From DASSFG01 sp035547915 (GTDB lineage: Bacteria > Planctomycetota > Planctomycetia > Pirellulales > JAICIG01): 64,000 nt of DNA. The stretch covers positions 1 to 64,000 of the forward strand of contig DASZTS010000087.1 in the NCBI GenBank assembly GCA_035547915.1, in the 5' to 3' direction. Positions 52,533-60,726 of the stretch are shown here, piece after piece. A model generated the notes under the pieces. It ran no database searches, was not told the origin of the DNA, and saw only the letters and a program-made list of their open reading frames with translations. Both the position numbers and the translations under genes were made by a program. The first letter of the stretch is position 1, and each line of letters begins with the position of its first letter.

Positions 52533-53936
52533 TTAGCGGGTGCGGCCATCATCAAGATCTGGAGTAACGATTCGTCGGGTTACGGGAGGCCGGTGTTCAT
52601 GGGCGCGTTTGATAAAGCCACGGGCAAGTCCATCCTCGCGGTCGCGCTCGCCTACCGCCATGACTCTCTGAATCTCCTCCGCAGACAGTTCCTGTTTTCC
52701 TTTCTCTCGGAGAATGGAGTTGTAGAGTTCCAGCAATTCGAGCAAATGCGCCTGCGACGGAGAATCCGGAACCGACTCCAATTCCCAACTGCTCAAGTTT
52801 TTGTATGAATGCCTATCTTGCACCTGGGATAGCGGCACGTCCAGGTCAGAGGCGTTGCGTAAGCTTGCGAGGAGTGGTTTTAGCCTTGTTTCGCCGTTGA
52901 TTCGGGCGACGATGTCGTGTGTTGCGTCGTTGAGTTCGGCAGATGAAAACCCGGAGGCGTTGATCAATTGCTCGATCGCCGCTGGCGAAACCGCGTTCTG
53001 GAAACGCTCAAGTACGCGAACTAAGCCCCGGAATGCGGAAAGCGAAGGGCGGTCACGGCCAGTTCTCCAATTCGATAATGTTGTGGGGGCAAAGGCTGGG
53101 GTATCCCCGCCTAACGGGATCGAACGGTCGGACAATTCTTGCAACGTAATACGATTCTCGCGCAGGTGGGAAAGCAGATCGTCAAAAAGTGTCGAGAAAG
53201 ATGACTTGCGAATACGTTTGCCAAGCTGCAACTGCCCGTTGTCGATAGCGGTCTCGATGAGGGAGGTTTGGTCGTCAGTTAGCCCGACTGCTCGTGCCAG
53301 CCCCATACGCTCTGCGGGGGTTGGAACACTGTTACCGAATAATATGCCGTTTAAGCGGTCCAGATTGAAGGCAGGGGTATTTGGGTCAGGCGGAACGTAT
53401 ACCGCTTGTAAAATGTCGGCCAGATCGCACCGACTGCCCTGCATTTGAAACTCGATCAGCTTGAGCATGATTTCTCGCCAAACGGGCTTTTCGTTTGCCG
53501 ATTGGTTTTGCAACTTGCGTTGCCATCCCGCTATTACCTCCTCATTCCAATGGGCGATGGATTCGGGAGTCACCTCAATCAGGCCGGCGGCAGTGAATAG
53601 AGCGACGCGATGATCTCCGGATGGGGAGCCTCCTTCCGGTCTCTGAACTCGATTTGGATCGAGCGAGAGGAGCGCGTGGTCGGCCAGGTCGCTTACAAAC
53701 TGGTAACTCGGTTGCTGAAAACCAAGCCGGGTATTTCTTATGGTTTTGACCGCGATGTGTTGGCCGGTTGTTTTTTCGAATTGGGCTTTATACGCGGTGT
53801 CACCAATTTGGTTGGCCTGAAGCAGCGACTCGAAAAGATGGGCGAAATCCGGATAGGATCGCCAGTCATCCATGATCTCGCTGACTCTTTGCCGGATTTG
53901 CTCCGCAGAGTGATTCTCTTCGCTCCGATGCCCCAC
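52533..53936 (-). CDS. Large regulator-like protein with XRE-type helix-turn-helix segments
   Basis: 467 residues. Segments near 270-305 (NRITLQELSDRSIPLGGD, then FAPTTLSNWRTGRDRPSLSA) read as a helix-turn-helix, and a similar pattern, weaker, occurs near 45-75 (TGQHIAVKTIRNTRLGF) and 395-410. No sensor or enzyme domain is seen. It may be a multi-HTH regulator of cargo or transfer genes. Start at ATG 53936 fits the gap; a cargo regulator is only inference. Confidence 0.6.
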   Translation of the reverse strand: MGHRSEENHSAEQIRQRVSEIMDDWRSYPDFAHLFESLLQANQIGDTAYKAQFEKTTGQHIAVKTIRNTRLGFQQPSYQFVSDLADHALLSLDPNRVQRPEGGSPSGDHRVALFTAAGLIEVTPESIAHWNEEVIAGWQRKLQNQSANEKPVWREIMLKLIEFQMQGSRCDLADILQAVYVPPDPNTPAFNLDRLNGILFGNSVPTPAERMGLARAVGLTDDQTSLIETAIDNGQLQLGKRIRKSSFSTLFDDLLSHLRENRITLQELSDRSIPLGGDTPAFAPTTLSNWRTGRDRPSLSAFRGLVRVLERFQNAVSPAAIEQLINASGFSSAELNDATHDIVARINGETRLKPLLASLRNASDLDVPLSQVQDRHSYKNLSSWELESVPDSPSQAHLLELLELYNSILREKGKQELSAEEIQRVMAVGERDREDGLARGFIKRAHEHRPPVTRRIVTPDLDDGRTR

Positions 53937-54307
53937 ACTTCCATCCGTGCTGCCCTCCGACAGTAGCGCAACTCGCAGCTTTCGTCATGTGGAAATCGAT
54001 AGCCGCTGCCGTCATGACATGCAACGCGTTGAGAAGTATGCCGTTTTCGTATTCCGAGTGATGCGGGACTGATCGACCTGTCTTGCTTCCGCAATCTGCA
54101 CTCGCAAGGGCGCTCGGACAAGTACGTCGGCAAGGTCTGGCGGGGCGAGGCATCATCACGCGCACGGCGTAAATGGCTGTAGGGTCAGCGGTTGTAAAGA
54201 GCTTGCCTGCCGCAACCCATTTTCAGTTTCCCACTTTCCCGGAATTCCGCACTCAATGGAAGCCGGGGGGTTGCCGGTAATCTGTCGGCAGTTGAAAGGA
54301 GGAAGCA
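53937..54307. other. Intergenic stretch with a possible short gene remnant
   Basis: 371 bases before the second parB. A plus-strand frame ending at about 54180 reads SDKYVGKVWRGEASSRARRKWL-like text (split here as SDKYVGKVWRGE and ASSRARRKWL) with no start, possibly the end of a lost gene. The last 100 bases should hold the promoter of the transfer operon; ribosome site GGAGG precedes 54308. Confidence 0.35.
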
Positions 54308-55102
54308 ATGGGAAACCTGACCACCAAACCACTATCGTGGTTCAAGATCGACCCGAACCAGCCACGCAAATCCTTCGATGAAGAAGCCCTCCGGCGGCTT
54401 GCCGAGTCCATGAAGGCCCAGGGCCAGCTCCAGCCGGTCGGAGCAAGGCCGGATGGAAGGCTGCTGTGGGGGGAACGCCGATACCGCGCCGCTCCCTTGG
54501 CGGGACTGCAAGAGCTTCAGGCCATCATCACCGACCGGCAGATGTCGGAATCGGAAATCCGGGTGATCCAGTTCACAGAGAACATGCTGCGCGAGGACCT
54601 GAAGCCCATTGAACAGGTCGATGGGCTGGAGGAACTGGCCCGGCTCAATCCCGGCATCACGAACAAGGCGTTGGCCGAGTTGGTCCACCTCGATCCCAGC
54701 ATGGTGACGCGGCTGCGGGCCATAGCGAAGGTCGTCCCTGCCGTCCGCGAGGCCCTGGCCGCCGGAAAGATCGGGCTGAGCACGGCCTATGCCATCGGCA
54801 AATGCGAGTCGCCAGCAGATCAGGAGCGGATGCTGGCCCAGGCACTATCAGGTGCCAGCCGGGACGCCATCGAACAGGCTGGCCGTCAGAGCCGCAATAG
54901 CAAGCCAGCAACCGTCAAATTGTCGCGGGTGAAGATCGCCATGCCGCAAGGGGCGAGCGTCGTCATCAGCGGCAAGGAACTGAGCATGCCCGAGCTGGTC
55001 GAGTTGCTGAGCGAGACGCTCAAGGAAGCCAGGAAGGCAGCTGAGCAATTCGACGTGAAGACCTTCCAGAGCATGATGCGTGACAAGGCAAGGAAGGGGT
55101 GA
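54308..55102 (+). CDS. ParB/RepB/Spo0J-family protein of the transfer operon
   Basis: 264 residues. The ParB core has KIDPNQPRKSFDEEALRRLA, GERRYRAAPLAGLQ, and FTENMLREDLKPIEQVDGLE, followed by an HTH (TNKALAELVHLDPSMVTRLR). ParB-like proteins in front of mobilization genes often act as regulators. No ParA partner is present. A strong AAAGGAGGA site precedes the start; the next gene starts 3 bases after the stop. Confidence 0.88.
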   Translation: MGNLTTKPLSWFKIDPNQPRKSFDEEALRRLAESMKAQGQLQPVGARPDGRLLWGERRYRAAPLAGLQELQAIITDRQMSESEIRVIQFTENMLREDLKPIEQVDGLEELARLNPGITNKALAELVHLDPSMVTRLRAIAKVVPAVREALAAGKIGLSTAYAIGKCESPADQERMLAQALSGASRDAIEQAGRQSRNSKPATVKLSRVKIAMPQGASVVISGKELSMPELVELLSETLKEARKAAEQFDVKTFQSMMRDKARKG

Positions 55103-55105
55103 GTC

Positions 55106-55291
55106 ATGGTCCGCATCCAGCACGACATCGCGTGGAAGGCGACGCTTCGCATTCTGGACATCTTCAACTTGAGGGATGAGGAGAAGCGCGAGGCTTTCCC
55201 AATGGTGTACGAGCGGATCAAGGAAGCCCTGGCAGCTTACGAGAAGGAAATCCGAGACCTGCTCCACCGGCTGCGACCGCTGAGCAACTGA
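55106..55291 (+). CDS. Small helical protein in the transfer operon
   Basis: 61 residues: MVRIQHDIAWKATLRILDIF, then KREAFPMVYERIKEALAAYE. Fully helical, charged. Its start is 3 bases after the parB stop and 48 bases before the coupling-protein start, so co-transcription is likely. No family recognised. Confidence 0.6.
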   Translation: MVRIQHDIAWKATLRILDIFNLRDEEKREAFPMVYERIKEALAAYEKEIRDLLHRLRPLSN

Positions 55292-55339
55292 GCCATCAAT
55301 CCACCGCGCAATAGAGGCGGTTCGACGGGAGTGTATGCC

Positions 55340-56944
55340 ATGCAACCGAGCTTTGACGACCAGATCATTTCACTGGCAATCATCATCAGTGTGTTGCTGG
55401 TGGTCTTCTATCGACGCCGCTGGCGGGGATCGGGGACGGCTTACGGGACTGCCTCCTTCATGACCGATAAGGCGCTCCGCGCCTTCGGCATGCTGGCCGG
55501 GGTTGGGCTTGTCCTGGGGCGGACCTTCAAGGGTGCCCTGATCCGCCTGCCAGATTATTGCCATGTCCTGGTGTGCGGCAGCACGGGTTCCGGCAAGGGC
55601 GTGAGCATCGTCATTCCGAACCTGCTCACTTATGTTCGCGGCTCGGTGGTCTGCTTCGATGCAAAAGGGGATTTGTTCGACACCACGGCAAATCGGCGGA
55701 TGGCGATAGGCCAGCGTGTCATCCGGCTCGCGCCATTCAATGGTGGAACGGATGGGTTCAATCCGCTCGATTCCGTGCCCGCCGACAGCCCTTCGCTGGT
55801 CGATTCCGCGAGGGCGATAGCGGAGGCGCTTGTAGTCCGGCAGGGAACGGAGTCTGACCCGCACTGGAACGACAAAGCAGTCCAGGTGATCTGCGCAGTG
55901 CTGGTGTTGGTGCTGCTGCGATTCAAGGGCGAGGACCGGAACCTGAGTTCCGTCCAGGAGATTATCAGCGACCCGGAGATGCTGAAGGCCACCCTGCGGA
56001 TGTTGCAGGAAACTGGGGGTATCCCGGCGCGGCTCGGCAACCAGCTCAAAACCCTCTTTGAGAAGGACGGCAGCGGATTGACCAAGGAAGGTGCGGGGGT
56101 CTTAAGCACCGTCACCCGTCATCTGTCTTTCCTGGATTCGGAACTGGTCGCGGCGGCAGTGGCGAAAAGCACCTTCGCCCCGGTAGACCTGCGGAAGCCT
56201 GGAACGACGGTCTATTTGCAGATCCCGCCGGACCAGTTGGAAGCACAGAGGGGCCTGCTGCGTTGCTGGGTGGCGACACTGGTGCGGGTCATTGGGGCGA
56301 CGGGTAATGAGCATGAGAGCGAAGTCCTGTTCCTGCTCGACGAGGCGTCCGCACTCGGTTCGCTACCCGCCCTGGAAGAAGCCTTGGTGCGTGGTCGTAG
56401 CTCTGGGGTCCGGATGGTGCTGGCCTACCAATCCGATTCGCAGGTGCGGACAGCCTTCCGGGATAAGCCGACGCTGCTTTACGACAATTGCGGCACGCAA
56501 GTCTACCTCGGCGCTGCCAGCAGTTACGAGAGCGCGGAACGGCTGAGCAAATCCATCGGCGACTGGACGCAGGTGGTCGAGAGCTACGGCGAAAACCAGT
56601 CGCAATCCTGGCAATCGGGGTCTGGCTCACAGCAGAGCAGCGGGCAGGTCAGCCGGGGCAGCAACCTGAATTACTCGGTTGCTGGTCGGGCACTGCTGCG
56701 ACCGGAAGAAATCCTGACGCTCAGCAACGACTGCCTAATCGTGCTCCAGCGGGGTCTTTCACCGATTCTGGCCAGGCGAATCAAGTGGTTCGCCGACCCG
56801 CAATTCAATCCGGCGTTGCCAAGGCCGCAAAAACGCTGGCTGCACTGGAACACCGGTTATTGGCAATGGCGGTTGCTGGCGGCAGGCATACTGGCCCTGG
56901 TCCTGATCGCCTTGGCGAACAGGGCGCATCATTGGCCCATGTGA
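55340..56944 (+). CDS. VirD4/TraG-type coupling protein
   Basis: 534 residues from ATG 55340 (MQPSFDDQ), with GGGAG upstream. An N-terminal membrane span (SLAIIISVLLVVFY), Walker A CGSTGSGKG near 78-86, VVCFDAKGDLFD, a Walker B-like LFLLDEASALGSLP near 330-343, and a C-terminal membrane span (LLAAGILALVLIALA, near 510), an unusual addition. It is the ATPase that links a relaxase-DNA complex to a type IV secretion channel. The channel genes are absent from the window, so it would act with a helper conjugative system. Confidence 0.9.
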   Translation: MQPSFDDQIISLAIIISVLLVVFYRRRWRGSGTAYGTASFMTDKALRAFGMLAGVGLVLGRTFKGALIRLPDYCHVLVCGSTGSGKGVSIVIPNLLTYVRGSVVCFDAKGDLFDTTANRRMAIGQRVIRLAPFNGGTDGFNPLDSVPADSPSLVDSARAIAEALVVRQGTESDPHWNDKAVQVICAVLVLVLLRFKGEDRNLSSVQEIISDPEMLKATLRMLQETGGIPARLGNQLKTLFEKDGSGLTKEGAGVLSTVTRHLSFLDSELVAAAVAKSTFAPVDLRKPGTTVYLQIPPDQLEAQRGLLRCWVATLVRVIGATGNEHESEVLFLLDEASALGSLPALEEALVRGRSSGVRMVLAYQSDSQVRTAFRDKPTLLYDNCGTQVYLGAASSYESAERLSKSIGDWTQVVESYGENQSQSWQSGSGSQQSSGQVSRGSNLNYSVAGRALLRPEEILTLSNDCLIVLQRGLSPILARRIKWFADPQFNPALPRPQKRWLHWNTGYWQWRLLAAGILALVLIALANRAHHWPM

Positions 56945-56963
56945 CCATGAAAGGAGGTGTGCA

Positions 56964-57281
56964 ATGGCACGCAAGATCGGCGAGGGGCACGCAGCGGCGA
57001 TGTTCAGATTAGGGCTCAAAGAACTGCGGAACGCGATCAACCCATCGCGTGAAAGCGTTGCCGACCAGGAAATCGGTGTCTACGGGACGCTGACGCAAGG
57101 CGAGATCGCCGATGCCCGTGGCGGTCCCGGACAAGGACCGGAGCAGGAAGAACGGGTCGGAAGCGTGAGCCTGGAGGACATCCGCGCTTACGCCAAAGAA
57201 CTGTCACAGGCCGAGGATCGGGCCGGTGTGGAGGGCAAGGAGCAGGCCCAGGAACGTGATCGAGACGGCCACGAAATGTAA
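56964..57281 (+). CDS. Unknown charged protein downstream of the coupling protein
   Basis: 105 residues: MARKIGEGHAAAMFRLGLKE at the start, then a long Glu/Gln/Gly-rich tail (GPGQGPEQEERVG, GVEGKEQAQERDRDG) that is likely disordered. AAAGGAGG ribosome site. No family recognised; the position suggests a mobilization accessory protein. Confidence 0.6.
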   Translation: MARKIGEGHAAAMFRLGLKELRNAINPSRESVADQEIGVYGTLTQGEIADARGGPGQGPEQEERVGSVSLEDIRAYAKELSQAEDRAGVEGKEQAQERDRDGHEM

Positions 57282-57322
57282 TCGCGGCCAAGTAACCTTC
57301 TCTTCTTTCAACGGAGGTCAAT

Positions 57323-57475
57323 ATGGACGGTGGAAATGTACTCGCGGGACTGTTCGTCCTTTCGATGGCCATGCTCGGCATCCGCAAGATGTGGACCATC
57401 TTCGATACAGGTGGGGCAATTCGCACAACGGCCCAGAAAGGGCTCGCCAGCAAAATCGCCAAGTGGCTGAGCTAA
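57323..57475 (+). CDS. 50-residue single-span membrane protein
   Basis: MDGGNVLAGLFVLSMAMLGI, then RKMWTIFDTGGAIRTTAQK, ending KIAKWLS. A hydrophobic segment (7-20) is followed by an amphipathic Lys-rich tail. GGAGGT lies 6 bases before the start, a near-perfect spacing, so it is very likely translated. It could be a small inner-membrane partner of the transfer system. Confidence 0.65.
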   Translation: MDGGNVLAGLFVLSMAMLGIRKMWTIFDTGGAIRTTAQKGLASKIAKWLS

Positions 57476-57526
57476 CACCAACCCGGCGGGGAGGCGTTCT
57501 CCCCGCCATTTCTCAAGGAGTAAATC

Positions 57527-57874
57527 ATGAACACGTTAATTCGATATGCGATCGGTGGGCTGATCGCCTCTTTCGTGCTGATCGCCCTTTTCGAGTCCAT
57601 CAACCCGAAGTCGTGGCCGAGGTCTGCGGTGGGCTTCGAGCTGGCAGGATGCTTCATCGTCTTCGCCGCGATTATGGGCAGGCAGGAAGCCAAGGAGAAA
57701 AAGCAGGAGGAGCAGAGGGAGACGGACAAGCACTTCGCAGAGCTGCGCAGCAAGGAGCGTGTGGAGCTTGAGAAGCACCGGATGACGCTGGAAGCTCAGC
57801 AGAAAACGGATGGAGCCAGCAACATGCACAACACCGGAATCTCGCCGATGCTGCTTTCGGAGCAGGCGAAGTAA
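57527..57874 (+). CDS. Two-span membrane protein with coiled tail
   Basis: 115 residues. Two hydrophobic spans (YAIGGLIASFVLIALF and AVGFELAGCFIVFAAIM) followed by a Lys/Glu-rich coiled coil (about 52-90) in the cytoplasm. AAGGAG ribosome site. With the 50-residue protein upstream and the coupling protein it forms a small set of membrane genes. No family recognised. Confidence 0.65.
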   Translation: MNTLIRYAIGGLIASFVLIALFESINPKSWPRSAVGFELAGCFIVFAAIMGRQEAKEKKQEEQRETDKHFAELRSKERVELEKHRMTLEAQQKTDGASNMHNTGISPMLLSEQAK

Positions 57875-57922
57875 AGCTGAGGGCGGGATTGCCCAATCCC
57901 GCCCTTTCTCTGGAGAAACACA

Positions 57923-58348
57923 ATGAGTGACAAACATACGCGGTTTGCCGAGCAGTTGCTGGCGGTGCGTGATACCACTCGGAGCCTCATCACCAGCATT
58001 CTGATGGATTCGTGGCCGAGCCACGGCGCGGTGGTCGATTTCGGGATCGACAGCCAGAAGCATTACGAGTCGCTGTATTACCCGATCCGTGAAGCGGAGA
58101 TCATGCCGAAGGCGTTGGATGCCGCCCTTGGCGACGGCCCGCAATTGACCGCGATGGTACGGGACGCGGCCAGCAACCCACACAAGGATGTCGAGTTCCA
58201 TACGTCCTGGGATGTGATCCTCGGGCGTGGTAGCTCGCCGGCGGCGGAAAAAGTCGGATTGCAGGACTTGCGAAAGGACGCCGCGAGTGCCCGCACGCCG
58301 GACAGGGAGACGGTCCGCGAACATGAATGTGCGGACCTGGAAAGGTAG
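57923..58348 (+). CDS. Unknown soluble protein
   Basis: 141 residues: MSDKHTRFAEQLLAVRDTTR, DFGIDSQKHYESLYYPIREA, and a charged tail. No recognised family; likely alpha/beta. It is in line with its neighbours, with a GGAG ribosome site. Confidence 0.6.
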   Translation: MSDKHTRFAEQLLAVRDTTRSLITSILMDSWPSHGAVVDFGIDSQKHYESLYYPIREAEIMPKALDAALGDGPQLTAMVRDAASNPHKDVEFHTSWDVILGRGSSPAAEKVGLQDLRKDAASARTPDRETVREHECADLER

Positions 58349-58357
58349 CGTGCTGCC

Positions 58358-58618
58358 ATGACGGTCGAATCGCGGCTGGAAAAGATTGAGCAACTGCTCC
58401 TGGCTCTCGTTGAACGGGAGCAGGTACGGGAGTGGTACTCCACCGAGCAGTTTGCCCGTGCGATAGGCAAATCCGAATTCTCTGTTCGGTACTGGTGCCG
58501 TACAGGTCGTATCCGGGCACGGAAGAAGGATAGCGGGCGTGGCGCTCACACTGCCTGGGCAATCCCTCATGAAGAATTGCAGCGATACCAGCGAGAGGGG
58601 CTGTTGCGTGTGTCGTAA
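58358..58618 (+). CDS. Excisionase-like HTH protein, candidate recombination directionality factor
   Basis: 86 residues. An N-terminal helix is followed by WYSTEQFARAIGKSEFSVRY, then WCRTGRIRARKKDSGRG and WAIPHEELQRYQREG. This is the HTH_17 (MerR/Xis-like) pattern in which a wing follows the recognition helix. It lies 300 bases before the serine recombinase on the same strand, a common place for a directionality factor, which would favour excision (inference). Confidence 0.75.
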   Translation: MTVESRLEKIEQLLLALVEREQVREWYSTEQFARAIGKSEFSVRYWCRTGRIRARKKDSGRGAHTAWAIPHEELQRYQREGLLRVS

Positions 58619-58713
58619 CCCGCAACGGCTCTCAAGTGGATTGAATGTCCCGCGCACCGGGTCAGATGGGACTCCGCGCGCATTTTCTGAAACCCTTCCG
58701 GTAGTTCCCGGCC

Positions 58714-58935
58714 ATGTCCCGCAGCAATCGACAACGCGATTGCCGAACCCGAGAGGATGCGAAGAGCATCGTCCCGGCTGGGGCACCGGGCTGGATCACG
58801 CCGGAACTGATTGAGGCGACGATCCGCGTCTGGCAGCCGCATTACGAAGCTACCATCACCGCTGAGGAAGCCGTTACAATGATCCTTAACGCAGGTCAGT
58901 TGTTCGAGGCACTTTCGTCGAGGTCGCCGCCATGA
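58714..58935 (+). CDS. Small protein coupled to the serine recombinase
   Basis: 73 residues, from ATG 58714, MSRSNRQRDCRTREDAKSIV, then PGWITPELIEATIRVWQPHY and a helical end. It overlaps the recombinase start by 4 bases (ATGA), so the two are co-translated. Similar small genes precede large serine recombinases in other elements; role unknown. Confidence 0.65.
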   Translation: MSRSNRQRDCRTREDAKSIVPAGAPGWITPELIEATIRVWQPHYEATITAEEAVTMILNAGQLFEALSSRSPP

Positions 58936-60458
58936 AGCAGTTCGCCGCTTTAGCTCGGGTCAGCAGCCGGGAACAGGAACGCGAGGGCTTCAGCCTGGAA
59001 GTGCAGGAGGAAGCCCTCAAGCGTTATGCGACCCAGGCCGGAGGCGAGATCGTCAAGTTTTTCAAGATCGCCGAAACGGCCAGCAAGGGCGAACAACGCA
59101 AAACCTTCCGCGAACTACTGGCCTACGCCAAGAAGAACGCCTTCGCCCTCGACGGCCTGCTGTTCTACAAAGTGGACCGAGCGTCCCGCAATCTCTTCGA
59201 TTACGTCGAACTCGAACGGCTGGAGTCGGAGTACAACCTGCCGTTCATCTCCATTTCACAGCCGACCGAGAACACGCCTGCCGGACGCATGATGCGGCGG
59301 ACGCTCGCCAACATGGCGAGCTTCTACACCGAGCAAATGTCGGTCGATGTCCGCGAGGGGATCGCCCGCCGGGTCAAGGAAGGCTGGTTCTGCGGACCGG
59401 CTCCCTACGGCTATCGCAATGTCCGCAAGGACGGCCGGGGCCTCGTCGTAACCGACCCACTGGAGTCGGACAACGTCAAGCGGATATTCCATCTCTACGC
59501 CTACGAGAATCTGACGATTGACGGCGTGGTCGAGAAGATCAACTCCGAGGGCCGGGTGTACCGCCCGTCGCAGCCACGGTTCCCCCGCACCTCGATCCAC
59601 AACATCCTCAAGGACCGGGCCTATGTAGGCGAAGTCCATCACAAGGGCCAATGGTATCCGGGCAAGCATGAGCCACTGGTTGACCGAGCGACCTGGAACC
59701 GGGTGCAGGCTCTCCTCGGCGGACACGTCCACCATGCAACCACGTTGACCTACGCGGGCCAGTTCATGACCTGCGGCCACTGCGGTCATCCCGTCACCGG
59801 CGAACTGGTCCGAAAGAAGAGGAAGGACGGCGGCGTTAACGAACACGTCTACTACCGCTGCTCCCGTTATGCCAAGGGCGACCATCCCCGCATCCGAGTG
59901 AAGGAAGCCGACATCGAGGCACAGGTGCTCGCGATCTTCGACAAGATGAAGGTGGAGGACGAGTCCATCCGCGAATGGTTCCGGCTGGTGCTTGCGTCGC
60001 AGACCCGCGATGCCCAAGCGGACAGCCAGGCTCAACGGGCCGAACTAACCCGGCAAGAAACGCTCGTCATCCAGCAGCAGGACAGGCTGCTCAACATGCG
60101 GTTGGCCGACGACATCGACCAGGAAGTCTTCGCCAAGAAGCACACTGAGCTACGCGACCGGCTGGCTTCGATCAAGTTGCAACTCGATGTGCTCGACCGC
60201 TCCCACGACGAAACGGCGGAACTAGCGGCCAAAGTGTTTGAACTCTCGCAAACCCTGAAGGAGCAATGGCTTACCGCCGATTACGTCACGAAGCGGCGTT
60301 TGCTCGAAATCGTGTGTTTGAACTGCCGTCTCGACGGCGTAACCCTTTGCCCAGAAATGAGGAAGCCCTTCGACGTACTCGTCGAAGGGCGGTTTCTAAA
60401 AACAAGCGGAGAGGACAGGATTCGAACCTGCGGACCAATTTCTCGGTCACGGGTTTAG
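58932..60458 (+). CDS. Large serine recombinase whose 3' end spans the attachment site
   Basis: 508 residues in the integrated state. The catalytic domain starts KQFAALARVSSREQERE (catalytic Ser11), with FYKVDRASRN near 75-85; then the recombinase domain (APYGYRNVRKDGRG), a zinc ribbon (CGHCGHPVTG ... YYRCSRY, about 277-320) and a coiled coil (350-440). The frame crosses the 16-bp core at codons 492-496 (SGEDR) and then reads IRTCGPISRSRV, the antisense of tRNA-Ser, before stopping at 60458. In the predicted excised circle the frame instead continues from 1702 for 29 codons (525 residues). It is the most likely enzyme for this element because it sits beside the att site. Confidence 0.9.
   Translation: MKQFAALARVSSREQEREGFSLEVQEEALKRYATQAGGEIVKFFKIAETASKGEQRKTFRELLAYAKKNAFALDGLLFYKVDRASRNLFDYVELERLESEYNLPFISISQPTENTPAGRMMRRTLANMASFYTEQMSVDVREGIARRVKEGWFCGPAPYGYRNVRKDGRGLVVTDPLESDNVKRIFHLYAYENLTIDGVVEKINSEGRVYRPSQPRFPRTSIHNILKDRAYVGEVHHKGQWYPGKHEPLVDRATWNRVQALLGGHVHHATTLTYAGQFMTCGHCGHPVTGELVRKKRKDGGVNEHVYYRCSRYAKGDHPRIRVKEADIEAQVLAIFDKMKVEDESIREWFRLVLASQTRDAQADSQAQRAELTRQETLVIQQQDRLLNMRLADDIDQEVFAKKHTELRDRLASIKLQLDVLDRSHDETAELAAKVFELSQTLKEQWLTADYVTKRRLLEIVCLNCRLDGVTLCPEMRKPFDVLVEGRFLKTSGEDRIRTCGPISRSRV
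60365..60390 (-). terminator. Hairpin that would terminate tRNA-Ser, inside the recombinase gene
   Basis: A perfect 10-bp stem, GCCCTTCGAC with GTCGAAGGGC, loop of 6, lies 17 bases past the 3' end of the tRNA on the minus strand, within the recombinase coding sequence. It would replace the native tRNA terminator that stayed at 1633-1676. The T-run after it is weak (CTTCCTCATTTC). Confidence 0.5.
60405..60420. other. attR, right 16-bp core repeat in the tRNA-Ser 3' end
   Basis: Identical to 1687-1702. It covers the discriminator base, the 3' acceptor strand and part of the T-stem of tRNA-Ser, so the tRNA stays whole after insertion. It is also codons 492-496 of the recombinase. Confidence 0.88.
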
Positions 60459-60493
60459 CAAACCCGCGCTTTAGACCACTCAGCCACCTCTCC
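60407..60493 (-). tRNA. tRNA-Ser(GCT)
   Basis: 87 bases on the minus strand. The acceptor stem GGAGAGG pairs with CCTCTCC; discriminator G at 60407; CCA not encoded. Anticodon GCT at 60457-60459 in the loop TTGCTAA; a long class II variable arm (GACCGAG/TTGGTC region); T-loop GGTTCGAATCC. It is the insertion target of the mobile element and overlaps the recombinase frame antisense. Confidence 0.95.
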
Positions 60494-60726
60494 AGGTTCA
60501 ATGTCAAAGAGTCGGGAGAAAAACCGATCGGCGCATCGCATTTCGCGACTCGCTGGGAGGGTTCTCGTCAAACTCAACGAATTGCTTGCGCCGGCGGCGA
60601 GGCCGACTCAAAGCGATTCTATGCATTCACGTCGGCCCTGCAAGAGCAGGATGCTCAGGCGGAAGGACGGTTTTTAGAGTATACATGCTGGATGGTCTTT
60701 TTGCCGACCCCATAGCGACCGAGACG

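Larger units (their letters stand above)
1687..60420. mobile_element. 58.7 kb integrative and mobilizable element in tRNA-Ser(GCT)
   Basis: Seen: a perfect 16-bp direct repeat (AGCGGAGAGGACAGGA) lies at 1687-1702 and 60405-60420. The right copy is the 3' end of a complete tRNA-Ser and lies next to a serine recombinase gene. The left copy has no tRNA attached and is followed leftward by a terminator-like hairpin. Between them lie a MobF relaxase, a VirD4-type coupling protein, two ParB proteins, ArdC, a DarB-like protein, two types of integrase, and dense defence genes. No type IV secretion channel genes were seen, so the element probably needs a helper conjugation system (inference). Exchange anywhere in the 16 bp would give a circle of 58,718 bp. 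Boundaries are confident; which recombinase made the insertion is less so. Confidence 0.88.

Noticed and set aside
53937..54180. Short gene before the second parB
   Set aside because: Only a C-terminal-like frame with no start; noted as a possible remnant but not called.
60382..60393. 12-bp match (TCGAAGGGCGGT) between the hairpin near attR and the CRISPR repeat
   Set aside because: Short, GC-rich and within a hairpin; chance likely in 64 kb. No further similarity to the repeat.
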